Source: Parablautia muri
GTDB lineage: Bacteria > Bacillota > Clostridia > Lachnospirales > Lachnospiraceae
Length of the DNA: 64,000 nucleotides
Assembly (NCBI RefSeq): GCF_009917485.1
Contig: NZ_QZDT01000001.1
Coordinates: 62,001 to 126,000 of the forward strand
Direction of reading: 5' to 3'
The notes beneath the pieces are model-generated. The model searched no databases, was not told where the DNA came from, and saw only the letters and a program-made list of their open reading frames with translations. Below, piece after piece: positions 8,985 to 20,128 of this stretch. Position 1 is the first letter of the stretch. Every line of letters starts with the position of its first letter. Position numbers and translations under genes: made by a program.

Positions 8985-9454
8985 TTGCAGTCTAGGCAGC
9001 GTTCATTTACTGCAATAACACTTTATTATAAGTTAAGAGTAACATAAAGAATCATATGTTGCAATATAATTTGGGCATTTAAGCATATAGAATATGAAAA
9101 ATTTTCCAACGATTAACTATTGGTATAATTATATACTATATATAGTGATATGAATGAATAATTTTACTATATAAATATGCAACATTATTTAGAAAGGATA
9201 TATTAGATTATCAAATTAGATTAAGAGTTAGAATCGATTTTAGCTTTGTATAAACTAAATAATGTAAATATTATAACCTGGAATATATAATTTAAATAAA
9301 AATCTTTGATGACAGACGAATTTAAACATGCTATGATAATTGTATTATTTTCCATTTATTAATATATAACCGGATTATTTATATACTATAGGCCTGTAAG
9401 TACGGTATGCAGACATTTGACAATCATTTTGGAGTTATGACGGAGGATGCAGCT
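8985..9454. other. AT-rich divergent intergenic region, no gene seen
   Basis: This region lies between the start of the adhesin leader and the hybrid kinase. It is very AT-rich and has no supported coding sequence. A GGTTAGTT/AACTAGCC imperfect stem lies just inside at 8947-8982. It probably contains promoters for both divergent transcripts, but I could not pick a convincing -35/-10 pair. Confidence 0.4.
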
Positions 9455-11593
9455 ATGAGTAGTGATTTTATGTCAAAGGAATATTTTTTGTCTGGCCAAG
9501 GTGTTCCTTTTGGGGATACTGTGGATGCAGATCAGACAGTGCTTAGTATGAGGACAGTTATAGATAAGATGCCGGGAGGATTTTTTATATATCGTGCAGA
9601 TGGCAATGAAGAAATTATTTATGCGAATGAAGCAATACTTCGGATATTTAACTGTGATACAATGGAAGAATTTAAGGAGTTGACAGGAAACAGTTTTCGG
9701 GGAATTGTACATCCCGATGATTTGGATGAGGTGGAGAAAAGCATTGGAGAGCAGATTACTGAAAGTAAATATGATTTAGATTATGTGGAGTATCGAATTA
9801 TCCAAAAGGGTGGTGAAATTCGCTGGATAGAGGATTATGGACATTTTACTCATAGCGAGTTATATGGAGATGTATTTTATGTATTTGTAGGCGATGCTAC
9901 GGAAAAACGTAAGCGTCAGGAGGAAGAAAAAAGGCGGGAGCAATTAGAATTACGGAATCAGATTGATGCTTATGATAAAAAGCTAGAAATGATTAATCGG
10001 GAGCAGCTTCGGCGGCTGGAGCTGATTGACGGTCTTAGTATTGACTATGAGTCTATTTTTCACCTGGATTTTAACGAGGGTATTTTTCATCCGTATCAGG
10101 TTAGTGAGCGGATATATAATAGTTTTAAGGATAAAAAATATGAGCTTAGTGTGTTTGCGGAGTTCCTTTCTAATTATGCTAAGGATTGGGTGTATCCGGA
10201 GGATATGGAGTTTTTTTTGAAGGCTGTTGATTATGAATATATTAAGGAGCAGCTTTCCGGGAATAAGGTTTACCATGTGAATTATCGGATTGTAAAGAAT
10301 GGGGAAATCGAACACATGCAGCTATGTGTGGTCAATGTGGGGAATGTAAGAAATGGTTCTCAGGTTGTGGTAGGCTGCAGAAGCAATGATGACGCAGTCC
10401 GCCATGAAACAGTACAAAATAGGCTGTTAGAAGAAGCTATGATTCAAGCCAAAAGCTCTAACAAGGCAAAGGACGTTTTGCTAGCAAACATGTCTCATGA
10501 TATACGCACACCCATGAATGCAATTATTGGCTTTACAGCGCTTGCAAAGGCTCATCTGAAGGATTCAGAGAAATTGCAGGGTTTTCTTAATAAGATTGAA
10601 GATTCCGGTCAAGATCTACTACAATTATTGGATGATATGCTGGAATTATCACGGTTAGAAACGAGTAGAGACCATCTTATGGAGGCGGAATGCAATCTGC
10701 ATGATATTATGGAAGAGGTAGAAGCGGATATTCTTCCGAAGGCACAGGCAAAGGGGATTCGGTTTTCATTGGAAGCAAATGGAATTGTACATCCTTATAT
10801 ATATAGTAACAGAGATTACTTGATGCAGATTTTCCTGCGCATTGCGGGGAATGCAGTAAACTATACGAAAAAAGGTGGTGAAATTGGTTTTTCGGTTGTA
10901 GAGCAGAGAGCTTCTGACCAGTTTGCAATTTTTCAGTTTACAATTGAGGATACGGGAATTGGCATCAGTGAAAGCTTTATAACACATATTTTTGAGCCCT
11001 TTGAGCGTGAGAAAAATACAACCTTAAGCGGAGTAAGGGGTACAGGGCTTGGACTTTCCATTGTAAAAAATATTGTGGAAATGATGGGAGGAACGATAGA
11101 AGTATCCAGTATTTTCGGCAAGGGTAGCCGCTTTATTGTCACATTAAATCTTAAGCTGCAGGATAAAGGAGGTCGTCAAAAGGAACTGCCGCTAATAAGA
11201 AAAGAACATCATACGGAGAAAGGGAAAATTCTGGTGGTGGAGGACAACAGGATTAATCTTGAGATTATGACTGCACTTTTAACAGATGCAGGATATGTGG
11301 TTGATACGGCTGAAAATGGAAGCGTTGCTGTTAAGATGTTAAAGAATTCTCAGCCCAATGAATACTTTTTGGTTTTAATGGACATACAAATGCCAGTGAT
11401 GGATGGTCATACGGCCACAAGGAAGATTCGAAGGCTCGCGAACAGCACTTTAGCGAACATTCCGATTATTGCGTTGTCTGCCAATGCCTTTGAGGAAGAC
11501 AGGAAAAAATCAATGGAGTGCGGTATGAATGCACATTTAGCAAAACCTGTTAATATGAAGGAGCTTTTGGGATTGATTGAGGGAATTGCTTGA
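9455..11593 (+). CDS. Cytoplasmic hybrid sensor histidine kinase (PAS-HisKA-HATPase-REC)
   Basis: Numbering is from Met at 9455 (712 residues). A PAS domain (about 34-150) is followed by a coiled linker (about 155-190) and a second, unrecognised sensor-like region (about 195-315). Next come HisKA with His348 in MSHDIRTPMNAI, and HATPase_c with N box (GNAVNYT), DTGIGI and GTGLGLSIV. A C-terminal receiver domain (about 591-710) has Asp643 in LMDIQMPVMDG. No transmembrane segment is present, so the signal is cytoplasmic. The start at 9455 has GGAGG 8 nt upstream; the more distal ATG at 9407 has no good ribosome site. No separate response regulator or phosphotransfer protein is adjacent, so its output partner is unknown. 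It is divergent from the c-di-GMP-controlled adhesin leader but has no GGDEF or EAL domain. Confidence 0.87.
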   Translation: MSSDFMSKEYFLSGQGVPFGDTVDADQTVLSMRTVIDKMPGGFFIYRADGNEEIIYANEAILRIFNCDTMEEFKELTGNSFRGIVHPDDLDEVEKSIGEQITESKYDLDYVEYRIIQKGGEIRWIEDYGHFTHSELYGDVFYVFVGDATEKRKRQEEEKRREQLELRNQIDAYDKKLEMINREQLRRLELIDGLSIDYESIFHLDFNEGIFHPYQVSERIYNSFKDKKYELSVFAEFLSNYAKDWVYPEDMEFFLKAVDYEYIKEQLSGNKVYHVNYRIVKNGEIEHMQLCVVNVGNVRNGSQVVVGCRSNDDAVRHETVQNRLLEEAMIQAKSSNKAKDVLLANMSHDIRTPMNAIIGFTALAKAHLKDSEKLQGFLNKIEDSGQDLLQLLDDMLELSRLETSRDHLMEAECNLHDIMEEVEADILPKAQAKGIRFSLEANGIVHPYIYSNRDYLMQIFLRIAGNAVNYTKKGGEIGFSVVEQRASDQFAIFQFTIEDTGIGISESFITHIFEPFEREKNTTLSGVRGTGLGLSIVKNIVEMMGGTIEVSSIFGKGSRFIVTLNLKLQDKGGRQKELPLIRKEHHTEKGKILVVEDNRINLEIMTALLTDAGYVVDTAENGSVAVKMLKNSQPNEYFLVLMDIQMPVMDGHTATRKIRRLANSTLANIPIIALSANAFEEDRKKSMECGMNAHLAKPVNMKELLGLIEGIA

Positions 11594-11720
11594 AAAATAC
11601 AGGCTCATTTGTTACACTTAAAGCTGATAGATAAAAGGAAATTTATGTAATAATTTAGGTAGATTTGCAATGCAAGTCAGAGAAATATGAAAACTATATT
11701 ATCAAAAGGAGTGTGGAGGC

Positions 11721-13067
11721 ATGAAGAAAGTAACATTTGATTATTCCAAGGCAGCATCTTTTATTCAGGATCATGAAGTGGAATCTATAAAGAAGCTGGC
11801 ATTGGATGCAAAGGAAGTATTGGTTTCTAAAGAAGGCGCAGGGAATGATTTCTTAGGATGGATTGATCTTCCTGTAGATTATGACAAAGAAGAATTTGAC
11901 AGAATCAAAAAGGCAGCAACCAAAATTCAGAGTGATTCCGAGGTTTTGCTGGTAATCGGTATTGGAGGATCTTACTTGGGGGCAAGGGCTGCTATAGAGT
12001 TCTTAAGACATAGTTTTTATAATGTTGTAAGCAAGGAAATAAGAAAAACACCTGAGATTTACTTTGTAGGAAATTCTATCAGTTCTACCTATATCAAGCA
12101 TTTGATGGATGTAATTGGCGATCGGGATTTCTCTATCAACATGATCAGCAAATCCGGTACAACCACAGAGCCTGCTATTGCTTTTCGTGTGTTTAAGGCA
12201 ATGATGGAGGAGAAGTACGGTAAGGAAGAAGCAGCAAAGAGAATTTATGCTACCACTGACAAGGCAAGAGGCTCCCTTAAGAGTTTAGCTACAGAGGAAG
12301 GCTATGAGAGTTTCGTGGTGCCTGATGATGTAGGCGGACGTTTTTCCGTTCTTACAGCGGTAGGTCTTCTGCCTATTGCAGTAAGCGGCGCGGATATTGA
12401 TAAACTGATGGAAGGAGCACAGGCAGGGCGCAAGGCGGCTTTGGAAGCTTCTTTTGAGGAAAATGATGCTCTTAAGTATGCGGCTATCCGCAATATTTTG
12501 CTTAGAAAAGGGAAAGGAATTGAAATTCTTGCAAATTATGAACCCAGTGTTCATTATGTTTCCGAATGGTGGAAACAGCTTTATGGCGAAAGCGAGGGTA
12601 AGGACCAGAAAGGTATTTTCCCTGCAAGTGTTGATTTGACGACTGATTTACATTCTATGGGCCAGTTTATCCAGGATGGTTCCAGAAATATGTTTGAGAC
12701 AGTTATCAATATTGAAACCAGCAGAGAAGAAATTATCTTACAGGAGGAGCCGGTTGACCTTGACGGATTAAATTATCTTGCCGGCAAAAGTGTGGATTTT
12801 GTAAATAAGAGCGCAATGAACGGAACGATTCTTGCTCATACGGACGGGCAGGTTCCCAACCTTATGGTTACAGTTCCTGAAGTTAATGAATATTATTTGG
12901 GACAGCTCTTTTACTTCTTTGAGTTTGCCTGTGGCGTAAGCGGTTATCTGCTTGGTGTAAATCCTTTCAACCAGCCTGGAGTTGAAAGCTACAAGAAGAA
13001 TATGTTTGCACTTCTTGGAAAGCCCGGCTATGAGGCACAAAGAGAAGAATTGCTCAAGAGATTATAA
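11721..13067 (+). CDS. pgi: Glucose-6-phosphate isomerase
   Basis: It interconverts glucose-6-phosphate and fructose-6-phosphate in glycolysis. The 448-residue protein is the usual length for the Firmicutes form. The phosphosugar-binding segment [18 protein letters not shown], the SKSGTTTEP loop and the signature around [13 protein letters not shown] are present, with the C-terminal [14 protein letters not shown] region intact. The start has an AAAAGGAG/GGAGG site 5-12 nt upstream. It is monocistronic, with a shared convergent terminator before trpA. Confidence 0.96.
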   Translation: MKKVTFDYSKAASFIQDHEVESIKKLALDAKEVLVSKEGAGNDFLGWIDLPVDYDKEEFDRIKKAATKIQSDSEVLLVIGIGGSYLGARAAIEFLRHSFYNVVSKEIRKTPEIYFVGNSISSTYIKHLMDVIGDRDFSINMISKSGTTTEPAIAFRVFKAMMEEKYGKEEAAKRIYATTDKARGSLKSLATEEGYESFVVPDDVGGRFSVLTAVGLLPIAVSGADIDKLMEGAQAGRKAALEASFEENDALKYAAIRNILLRKGKGIEILANYEPSVHYVSEWWKQLYGESEGKDQKGIFPASVDLTTDLHSMGQFIQDGSRNMFETVINIETSREEIILQEEPVDLDGLNYLAGKSVDFVNKSAMNGTILAHTDGQVPNLMVTVPEVNEYYLGQLFYFFEFACGVSGYLLGVNPFNQPGVESYKKNMFALLGKPGYEAQREELLKRL

Positions 13068-13128
13068 CTGTCCTCTGACAAATTTTGAACAGATTAAATG
13101 ATATAAAGAGTATTAAGTAAAATGTAAT

Positions 13129-13156
13129 AAAAAAGGCTCGGAAAGGAGCCTTTTTT
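13129..13156. terminator. Bidirectional terminator between pgi and trpA
   Basis: The stem AAAAGGCTC / GAGCCTTTT (13131-13139 with 13146-13154) has A-rich and T-rich flanks on both sides, so it works for pgi on the plus strand and for the trp operon on the minus strand. Confidence 0.85.
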
Positions 13157-13174
13157 ATTGAAAAGAAATGCATA

Positions 13175-14014
13175 CTATGATTGAAGGCTGTTTTTATCAC
13201 TTTTTAAGGTGAGAATAGCCTCTTTCATTGTCTTCACATATTGGCCAACCGGTTCGGCAGCATCCCGTCCAAATTGAGCGATCAATTTAATGATAGAGGA
13301 TCCTACAATGGCACCATCAGAAATCGCCGCCATTTTTGCCGCCTGCTCAGGAGTAGAAATTCCAAAGCCCACTGCACAGGGAACAGATGTATTTTCTCTT
13401 ACCAATTTCACGAGTGAAGAAATATCGGTGTTTATTTCACTGCGGACACCTGTTACTCCAAGGCTGGATACGATATAGACAAAGCCCTGGGCCTGTCTGG
13501 CAATCATAGCAATCCGGTTTTGGGAGGTGGGAGCGATCAGAGAAATAAGAGCTACACCGTATTTCTGGCATATGTCATCAAATTCTTCTTTTTCCTCAAA
13601 GGGCAGGTCGGGAAGGATAAGTCCGTTGATTCCAATTTCAGCACAAGTACTGATGAATTTGTCTGTGTTGTAAGAAAAGACAACATTGGCGTAAGTCATA
13701 AATAACATTGGAGTGGAAATATCTTTACGCAGGCGTTTCACCATATCAAAAATTTTGTCGGTGGTAACGCCGCCGTTTAGTGCGCGCAAATTGGCGTCTT
13801 GAATGACGGGGCCTTCAGCAGTTGGGTCGGAAAAAGGAATTCCAAGTTCTATCAGGTCAGCGCCATTTTCCGACATACTGCGCACAATTTTTTCTGTGGT
13901 TTCTAAATCGGGATCTCCACAGGTGATAAAAGGGATGAATGCTTTTCCGTCCTTAAAAGCTTCTTTGATATAATAAGATGGCGTATGAGAACGGCCAGTG
14001 TCTGTTTTATTCAT
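13175..14014 (-). CDS. trpA: Tryptophan synthase alpha chain
   Basis: It cleaves indole-3-glycerol phosphate to indole and glyceraldehyde-3-phosphate, channelling indole to TrpB. Catalytic acid positions are visible in [19 protein letters not shown] (Glu and Asp), along with the phosphate-binding GFGIS and GAIVGS motifs. The start is set at the ATG overlapping the trpB stop (shared ATGAATAA), with GGGAGGA upstream; this gives 279 residues. A longer in-frame extension to 14041 lies inside trpB and is unlikely. It is the last gene of trpEGDCFBA. Confidence 0.95.
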   Translation of the reverse strand: MNKTDTGRSHTPSYYIKEAFKDGKAFIPFITCGDPDLETTEKIVRSMSENGADLIELGIPFSDPTAEGPVIQDANLRALNGGVTTDKIFDMVKRLRKDISTPMLFMTYANVVFSYNTDKFISTCAEIGINGLILPDLPFEEKEEFDDICQKYGVALISLIAPTSQNRIAMIARQAQGFVYIVSSLGVTGVRSEINTDISSLVKLVRENTSVPCAVGFGISTPEQAAKMAAISDGAIVGSSIIKLIAQFGRDAAEPVGQYVKTMKEAILTLKSDKNSLQS

Positions 14015-15197
14015 TGATATCCTCCCCTCTGTAGCGCGCAATAGCAGCGCAATCTTTGTCGCCTCGTCCGGAAATGGTGATGACGATTATTTTATCTTTG
14101 GAATAAGTAGGTGCAATTTTCATGGCATGGGCAACAGCATGGGCGCTTTCAATGGCAGGAATAATGCCCTCCGTACGTGAAAGGTATTCAAATGCATTAA
14201 CAGCTTCCTTATCTGTAATGGGTACATACTCTGCTCTGCCCTGGTCGTGGAGCCATGCATGTTCCGGGCCAATGCCAGGATAATCCAAACCAGCGGAAAT
14301 GGAATAAACGGGGGCAATCTGACCGTATTTATCCTGACAAAAATAAGATTTCATTCCATGGAAAATACCCAGCCGTCCGGTATTGATGGTGGCAGCTGTC
14401 TCAAAGGTATCAATACCTCTGCCGGCAGCTTCACAGCCAATCAGCTTTACATCTTTATCCTCTATGAAATGATAGAAGGTTCCCATGGCATTGCTGCCGC
14501 CGCCTACACAGGCCATTACCACATCAGGAAGACGGGATTCCTTTTCAAAAATTTGTTGTTTGATTTCCCGGGAGATAACTGCCTGAAAATCCCTGACAAT
14601 GGTAGGAAAGGGATGAGGACCCATAACGGAGCCAAGGCAGTAGTGGGTATCGTCAATCCGGCTGCTCCATTCGCGCATGGCCTCCGATACTGCATCCTTT
14701 AGGGTGGCGGTTCCTGTTTTGACAGGAATGACATCTGAACCTAAAAGGCCCATTCTGTATACATTAAGAGCTTGCCTTTTGGTATCTTCCTCTCCCATGA
14801 AAACGATACATTCCATGTCAAGCAGTGCGGCAGCGGTAGCTGTTGCAACACCATGCTGGCCAGCGCCGGTTTCGGCAATGAGTCTGGTTTTTCCCATTTT
14901 TTTTGCAAGCAGGGCCTGACCCAGCACGTTGTTGATTTTGTGGGAACCGGTATGGTTTAAATCCTCTCTTTTTAAATAAATTTTAGCGCCGCCTAAATCT
15001 TGTGTCATTTTTTTCGCATAATATAGGCGGCTGGGACGGCCCGCATATTCGTTATATAAATTTGTAAGTTCTCTGTTAAATGTAGGGTCATCTTTATAAT
15101 GATTGTAAGCTTCTTCAAGTTCAATTACGGCATTCATGAGAGTTTCAGGAATATATTGGCCGCCGTGAACGCCGAAGCGTCCCTGGGAATTTGACAT
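14007..15197 (-). CDS. trpB: Tryptophan synthase beta chain
   Basis: This PLP enzyme condenses indole with serine. The 396-residue protein is standard for TrpB1. The PLP lysine lies in HTGSHKINN, the phosphate loop in GGGSNAMG, and the [11 protein letters not shown]-terminal region is present. The start is preceded by AAGAATGGAGGATTACC, the recurring extended ribosome-binding context of this genome. Its stop overlaps the trpA start by 8 nt. Confidence 0.97.
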   Translation of the reverse strand: MSNSQGRFGVHGGQYIPETLMNAVIELEEAYNHYKDDPTFNRELTNLYNEYAGRPSRLYYAKKMTQDLGGAKIYLKREDLNHTGSHKINNVLGQALLAKKMGKTRLIAETGAGQHGVATATAAALLDMECIVFMGEEDTKRQALNVYRMGLLGSDVIPVKTGTATLKDAVSEAMREWSSRIDDTHYCLGSVMGPHPFPTIVRDFQAVISREIKQQIFEKESRLPDVVMACVGGGSNAMGTFYHFIEDKDVKLIGCEAAGRGIDTFETAATINTGRLGIFHGMKSYFCQDKYGQIAPVYSISAGLDYPGIGPEHAWLHDQGRAEYVPITDKEAVNAFEYLSRTEGIIPAIESAHAVAHAMKIAPTYSKDKIIVITISGRGDKDCAAIARYRGEDINE

Positions 15198-15275
15198 GGT
15201 AATCCTCCATTCTTTGAAATGTAATTTTTTTATTTTATATTTGTCTGGAAAATTTGAAAGTTAGTGTAAATATGG

Positions 15276-15890
15276 TTAATTGCATTTACGGTTCGCTGCG
15301 GTGCAAGCTTCAATAAAGGCTTTTATTTTTTGATAATCCTTACGGCAATTCGTTTCTACGCCAGAACTGACATCCACACCAAAGGGGTGTATTTTTTCTA
15401 TGGCTTCCTTGACATTGGCAGGATTTAGACCTCCTGCCAGGAAAAAAGGTTTGTGGATATCACATATCAGCGACCAGTCGAAGGTTTCACCTGTGCCAAG
15501 ACCGTTATCCAACAATAGGTAATCGCAGGGATAGTCAAGAGCCTGTTTGATGTCTTCTTTGCTTTTTATGATGAAAGCCTTGATAATGGGTTTGTGACAC
15601 AGGCTTTTAAGTTTTAAAGCATAGGAAGCATCTTCCCTGCCGTGGAGCTGTGCAAGTTGTATGGTTTCAGTCTCTAAAAGGGCGGCTACATTTTTTAAAG
15701 GTTCATTTACGAAAATGCCGACACTTTGTATTGTTGGCTTTAAAATTGCTCTTAGAGTTGCGGCATCCTTGGGAGAAATGTAGCGCTGTCTGCCCTGCAG
15801 AAAAACAAAACCTATATAATCCGGATTCAGGGCGTTCACATAGGAAATATCCTCCGCAGATTTGAGACCGCATATTTTTATTTTAGTCAT
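15276..15890 (-). CDS. trpF: Phosphoribosylanthranilate isomerase
   Basis: This (beta/alpha)8 enzyme performs the Amadori rearrangement of N-phosphoribosylanthranilate. The protein begins MTKIKICGLK with the general-base Cys, and has the C-terminal GVDVSSGVE and FLAGGLNPANV phosphate-binding loops. The chosen ATG overlaps the trpC stop (ATGACTAA) and has GGAGG 7 nt upstream, giving 204 residues; an upstream in-frame start at 15977 would be buried in trpC. A gap of 78 bp separates it from trpB. Confidence 0.95.
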   Translation of the reverse strand: MTKIKICGLKSAEDISYVNALNPDYIGFVFLQGRQRYISPKDAATLRAILKPTIQSVGIFVNEPLKNVAALLETETIQLAQLHGREDASYALKLKSLCHKPIIKAFIIKSKEDIKQALDYPCDYLLLDNGLGTGETFDWSLICDIHKPFFLAGGLNPANVKEAIEKIHPFGVDVSSGVETNCRKDYQKIKAFIEACTAANRKCN

Positions 15891-16698
15891 AGAAATCCTC
15901 CATTTTACCCTTGGATCCCGTGCGCAATTCATCCAGCATGGCTTTCTTGTCTGGGGCGCGCATAAGGGTTTCCCCAATTAAGATAGCATCCACACGAGCC
16001 ATTTCAAGCGCTTTTACATCTTCTCCGGAGCGGATACCGCTTTCTGCAACAAAGAAAATATCCTCTGGTACCAGAGAGCGCAGCTTTCGACTGTTGCTGA
16101 TATCCACTGTAAAGTTTTTTAGATTTCGGTTATTGACACCTATCATACGCGCTCCGGCGGCAATGGCAGATGCTATTTCCTTTTCGTTATGGGCTTCTAC
16201 AAGAGCTGAAAGACCAAGCGTATCACAAATGTCAATATAGCGCTTTAAGGTATCTGTGGAAAGCAGGGAGCAAATTAGTAAAACAGCGCTGGCACCTAAA
16301 AGCTTTGCTTCATAAATCATATATTCATCCACTGTGAAATCCTTGCGGATACAGGGGATAGACACCGCGCTAGAAATTTCTTTAAGATATTGATCTTTAC
16401 CTAGAAACCATTTAGGTTCAGTGAGTACGGAAATACAGGATGCACCTGCTGCTTCGTACTCTTTGGCTATGGTCAGATAGGGAAATTCTTTTGCGATGAG
16501 CCCTTTGGAGGGAGAAGCTTTTTTACATTCGCATATAAAACTGATTCCGCCAGTGGCGAGAGCTTTTTCAAAAGGAAACCCAGTCTTACAGCTTTGTGTA
16601 AAGGCAAGCTGTTTCAGTTCTTTAAGCGGTCGGATTTCCTTTGCTTTTTCCACTCGTTGTTTCGCGTAGGCCGCTATTGTGTCTAAGATCGTTTCCAT
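15883..16698 (-). CDS. trpC: Indole-3-glycerol phosphate synthase
   Basis: It closes the indole ring from CdRP. The 271-residue protein has the catalytic ECKKASPSKG segment, then IRKDFTVDEYMIYEAKLLGASAVL split by short loops, GVNNRNLKNF and VAESGIRS. A 198-bp gap precedes it, unlike the tight spacing elsewhere in the operon, so it may have an internal promoter. Its stop overlaps the trpF start by 8 nt. Confidence 0.96.
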   Translation of the reverse strand: METILDTIAAYAKQRVEKAKEIRPLKELKQLAFTQSCKTGFPFEKALATGGISFICECKKASPSKGLIAKEFPYLTIAKEYEAAGASCISVLTEPKWFLGKDQYLKEISSAVSIPCIRKDFTVDEYMIYEAKLLGASAVLLICSLLSTDTLKRYIDICDTLGLSALVEAHNEKEIASAIAAGARMIGVNNRNLKNFTVDISNSRKLRSLVPEDIFFVAESGIRSGEDVKALEMARVDAILIGETLMRAPDKKAMLDELRTGSKGKMEDFYD

Positions 16699-16896
16699 TG
16701 TTTTACCCCCTACTATCGCAAGCTGTGTCTGCGATACAGTATTAATAGATAATTTGGAAATTTGAGTTCAAGCTTTAATCTCTGCATATCCATGAGTTAT
16801 GTTTGAAATAATACTTTAATGTTAATATTCCTTAATGAGAATCTGATAAAATGATTATTATTCATAAATGAGAAGATATAATTTTGCACTCATCGT
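16699..16896. other. Unusual 198-bp gap between trpD and trpC
   Basis: No coding sequence is supported. It contains an ATGAG/CTCAT hairpin-like segment near 16866-16895 whose left part (TTATTATTCAyAAATGAGAAG) recurs upstream of ahcY near 22946. A GGGGG site serves trpC. An internal promoter or processing site is possible; I see no strong terminator. Confidence 0.4.
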
Positions 16897-17916
16897 TTAG
16901 GATAAATTACTTATGGATTTGAATTCTTCTAACTTAGCAAGTGCGTGTCCCGAATCTATTAGTTCTTGGGCAAGCTTAACACCGTCTGCAAAGGAGTCAG
17001 CCTTCTCCGCAATATATAAGGCGGCTCCGGCATTTAAAAGAACTGCATTCCTTTTAGGCCCCTTTTCCCCTTTTAAAATAGAAAGAGTAATATCAGCATT
17101 TTCATCAGGCGTACCGCCAATTAGATCTTCTTTTTTACAGGAGGTTAATCCAAAGTCCTCTGGCGTAATGGTATAGGTATTATAGTTTCCCTCAAAAAAT
17201 TCACAAATATAGGTAGGGCTGCTTGCAGATATTTCATCCATTTTGTCCATTCCATAAACTACCAAACCGCGTTTGACACCGAGATTGGTAAGAACCTTTG
17301 CAAGAGGCTCAACCAGAGACTTGTCATAAACGCCGAGAAGCTGTCTGCATGGAGAGGCAGGATTGGTTAAAGGGCCTAAAATGTTAAAGACGGTTCGAAT
17401 ACCTAGCTCCTTACGGATTAGACCAACGTATTTCATGGAAGTGTGATATTTCTGTGCAAAGAAGAAGCAGATTCCTACCTTCTCAAGGAGCTCAACACAT
17501 TTTTCAGGGGATAGATCAATGTTTACACCGAGGGCCTGAAGACAGTCGGCGGCTCCAGATTGAGAGGAAGCGGCTCTGTTGCCGTGTTTGGCGACCTTGA
17601 CGCCGCCGGCTGCGGCGACTAGAGCCGAAGTAGTTGAAATATTAAAGCTTTGAGCGCCATCGCCTCCGGTACCTACAATTTCTAGCAAATCCATGTTATG
17701 TTCTACCTTCATGGCATGGTCGCGCATAGCAGCGGCGCAGCCGGCAATTTCATTGATGGTTTCCGCCTTAGTACTTTTAGTGGACAAAGCAGCTAAAAAG
17801 GCGGCATTTTGGGTAGGTGAGGTTTCACCGCTCATAATCTCGTTTATGACAGCGTAAGCTTCAGCATAGGTTAAATCCTGTTTGTCAACAATTTTTACAA
17901 TAGCTTCTTTAATCAT
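16897..17916 (-). CDS. trpD: Anthranilate phosphoribosyltransferase
   Basis: It transfers phosphoribose from PRPP to anthranilate. The 339-residue protein shows the PRPP-binding [17 protein letters not shown] motif, the [12 protein letters not shown] loop and the [11 protein letters not shown] segment. This is monofunctional TrpD, separate from TrpG. The start overlaps the trpG stop in ATGATTAA. Confidence 0.97.
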   Translation of the reverse strand: MIKEAIVKIVDKQDLTYAEAYAVINEIMSGETSPTQNAAFLAALSTKSTKAETINEIAGCAAAMRDHAMKVEHNMDLLEIVGTGGDGAQSFNISTTSALVAAAGGVKVAKHGNRAASSQSGAADCLQALGVNIDLSPEKCVELLEKVGICFFFAQKYHTSMKYVGLIRKELGIRTVFNILGPLTNPASPCRQLLGVYDKSLVEPLAKVLTNLGVKRGLVVYGMDKMDEISASSPTYICEFFEGNYNTYTITPEDFGLTSCKKEDLIGGTPDENADITLSILKGEKGPKRNAVLLNAGAALYIAEKADSFADGVKLAQELIDSGHALAKLEEFKSISNLS

Positions 17917-18505
17917 TTTGGGCCTCCATATTTTGTTTATAGTGATTTAAAAAATTTTTAACAATGCTGCTTCCTGCTGGTGTGAGGATAGATTCAGGAT
18001 GAAACTGCAGTCCGTAAACCGGGTAGTTTTTATGCTGAACGGCCATCATTTCACCGTCATCCGCCCTGGCGGTAATGATAAGGCAGGCAGGAAGGGTTTC
18101 TTCAAGTAGCGCAAGGGAGTGATATCTGGCAACGGAAATGCTTTCGGGAAGTCCTTGAAAAATTGGGCTGGTGGGTTCAAGTTTGGTTTGGGACTGTTTT
18201 CCGTGCATTAATTCGTTTGCGTAGGAAATGGTTCCGCCATAGGCCAAACAGATAGCCTGATGGCCAAGACAGACACCTAAAATGGGAGTTTTACATCCAA
18301 GCTCTTTGACAATATCAATACAGATGCCGGCATCCTCCGGTCTTCCTGGGCCTGGGGAAAGGATAATAGCCTCCGGCTCCATTTTTTCGATTTCTTTTAT
18401 GGATGCAGCATCATTTCGAATTACTTTTATATCAGGATTTAAAGATCCAATCAGCTGATATAGGTTATAGGAAAAGCTGTCGTAATTATCAATTAGTAAA
18501 ATCAT
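17909..18505 (-). CDS. trpG: Anthranilate synthase component II (glutamine amidotransferase)
   Basis: It supplies ammonia from glutamine to TrpE. This class I amidotransferase has the nucleophile in GVCLGHQAI and His-Glu in LQFHPESI. The start is the ATG at 18505 giving [14 protein letters not shown], with AGAGGTGA upstream; an upstream in-frame ATG at 18562 adds 19 non-conserved residues. The length is 198 residues. It sits 53 bp after trpE and overlaps trpD by 8 nt. It could also serve PabB if present elsewhere. Confidence 0.95.
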   Translation of the reverse strand: MILLIDNYDSFSYNLYQLIGSLNPDIKVIRNDAASIKEIEKMEPEAIILSPGPGRPEDAGICIDIVKELGCKTPILGVCLGHQAICLAYGGTISYANELMHGKQSQTKLEPTSPIFQGLPESISVARYHSLALLEETLPACLIITARADDGEMMAVQHKNYPVYGLQFHPESILTPAGSSIVKNFLNHYKQNMEAQND

Positions 18506-18558
18506 TGGTTCACCTCTTGTTTTATTAAACGGACTCGTCAAGCATAGTAGCAATTCAC

Positions 18559-20028
18559 TCAATAATCCGGTTTGTATAGGGTGTCATCGTTTAATGCCTT
18601 CACAATGGCGGCTGCTTTGTTTAAGCATTCCTGATATTCTTTTTCGGGAATAGAATCTGCTACGATACCAGCGCCGCTTCTGACGAAGACTTTGCCGCCT
18701 TTCTTGTAAGCTATTCTAATCGCAATACAGGTATCGAGATTTCCGGTAAAATCCAGATAGCCTATGGCGCCACCATAAATGCCGCGTTTATTATTTTCCA
18801 AATCGTTAATTAACTGACAGGCTTTGATTTTAGGGGCGCCGGAAAGTGTTCCTGCAGGTAAAATAGCATCTATGGCGGAAAGTGCATCCGCATCTTCTCG
18901 TATTTGTCCTCGTACGGTAGATCCTATATGCATGACATGAGAGTATTTCTCTATAGAGAGGTATTTTTCTACCTGAACGGTTCCAAATTTACTGATTTTG
19001 CCAATATCATTTCTTCCCAAATCTACCAGCATATTATGCTCCGCAAGTTCCTTAGGGTCTGCAAGAAGCTTTTGTTCCAACGATTTATCTTCTTCCTCGG
19101 TTTTTCCTCTGGGACTGGTGCCTGCCAGGGGAAAGGTATGAAGAACACCGTTTTCTAATTTCACCAGAGTCTCGGGTGAGGCGCCTGCCACTTCCAAATC
19201 GCTGCTGGCAAAATAAAACATGTAGGGAGAAGGGTTTAAGGTGCGGAGGATGCGATAGGTATTTAATAAGCTTCCTTCAAAACAGGCTTCCAGGCGGTTG
19301 GATAAGACAATCTGGAAGATATCACCCTCTTTAATATGATGTTGGGCTTTTTCCACCATGGAGCAATATTCTTCTTCTTTAAAAAGAGGGAGAAAGTCGG
19401 TGGTACATTTGCCAGGCTGGTCGGCAGCAGGGATACCGCTTTTAATCAGTTCCGCCAATTGCTTTAATTCCAGAATTGCCCTGTTATATTCTGTCTCAAG
19501 GCTGTCAAGCTGGATATTTACAATTAATACGATTTTCTGTCTAAAGTTGTCAAAGGCAATTACCTTGTCAAAGAGCATTAAATCAACATCTTTAAAGCCC
19601 TCGGTATTAGCAGCGTTAAGGTGTAGGGAAGGCTCCGCGTATTTTAGGTAATCATAGGAAAAATAACCCACTAATCCGCCTGTAAAGGGAGGAAGATAGG
19701 GAAAACGGGGGCTTTTGTGTTCTTCAATGATCTGACGAATGTATTCTCCAGGATCTTTTGTGTCAAAAGAAAGAGAGCCTACCTTCATTTGGCCATTCTG
19801 GCAAGTAATTTCAAGGCTGGGATTGTAGCCTAAAAAGGTGTAGCGCCCCCATTTTTCATAGTCAGAAACAGACTCCAACAGATAGCAGTGGCTGGAAATA
19901 TTTTTAAGGATTTTGAGAACTTCAATGGGGGTTCTGATGTCTGATAAGATTTCCATGCTCACGGGAGCCGTTTTGTACTTGTTTTGTTTATTTAATTCTT
20001 TTAGTATTTGAAGTTCAGGTCGAATCAT
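18559..20028 (-). CDS. trpE: Anthranilate synthase component I
   Basis: It converts chorismate to anthranilate with TrpG. The 489-residue protein has the N-terminal regulatory domain with [18 protein letters not shown], where the LLES motif contributes to Trp feedback binding. The chorismate-binding domain has [22 protein letters not shown] and [13 protein letters not shown]. It is the first gene of the operon, with an AAAGGA ribosome site and the tRNA-Trp T-box upstream. Confidence 0.97.
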   Translation of the reverse strand: MIRPELQILKELNKQNKYKTAPVSMEILSDIRTPIEVLKILKNISSHCYLLESVSDYEKWGRYTFLGYNPSLEITCQNGQMKVGSLSFDTKDPGEYIRQIIEEHKSPRFPYLPPFTGGLVGYFSYDYLKYAEPSLHLNAANTEGFKDVDLMLFDKVIAFDNFRQKIVLIVNIQLDSLETEYNRAILELKQLAELIKSGIPAADQPGKCTTDFLPLFKEEEYCSMVEKAQHHIKEGDIFQIVLSNRLEACFEGSLLNTYRILRTLNPSPYMFYFASSDLEVAGASPETLVKLENGVLHTFPLAGTSPRGKTEEEDKSLEQKLLADPKELAEHNMLVDLGRNDIGKISKFGTVQVEKYLSIEKYSHVMHIGSTVRGQIREDADALSAIDAILPAGTLSGAPKIKACQLINDLENNKRGIYGGAIGYLDFTGNLDTCIAIRIAYKKGGKVFVRSGAGIVADSIPEKEYQECLNKAAAIVKALNDDTLYKPDY

Positions 20029-20092
20029 AACTTTTCCTTTCTGCCTGTAATGATATTAATAAAAATATTAAAATATGGAATTTTTTGCAAAC

Positions 20093-20128
20093 AAAAAGTC
20101 CTTAACAGAAATAATTTCTGTCAAGGAC
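20093..20128 (-). terminator. T-box terminator of the trp leader
   Basis: On the minus strand a 12-13 bp stem (GTCCTTGACAGAAAT / ATTTCTGTTAAGGAC, one mismatch) is followed by five T. It lies directly after the T-box sequence and before trpE, as expected for the default OFF structure. Confidence 0.9.

Noticed and set aside
14247-14702. Plus-strand 151-codon frame inside trpB
   Set aside because: It is an antisense shadow of a conserved PLP enzyme.
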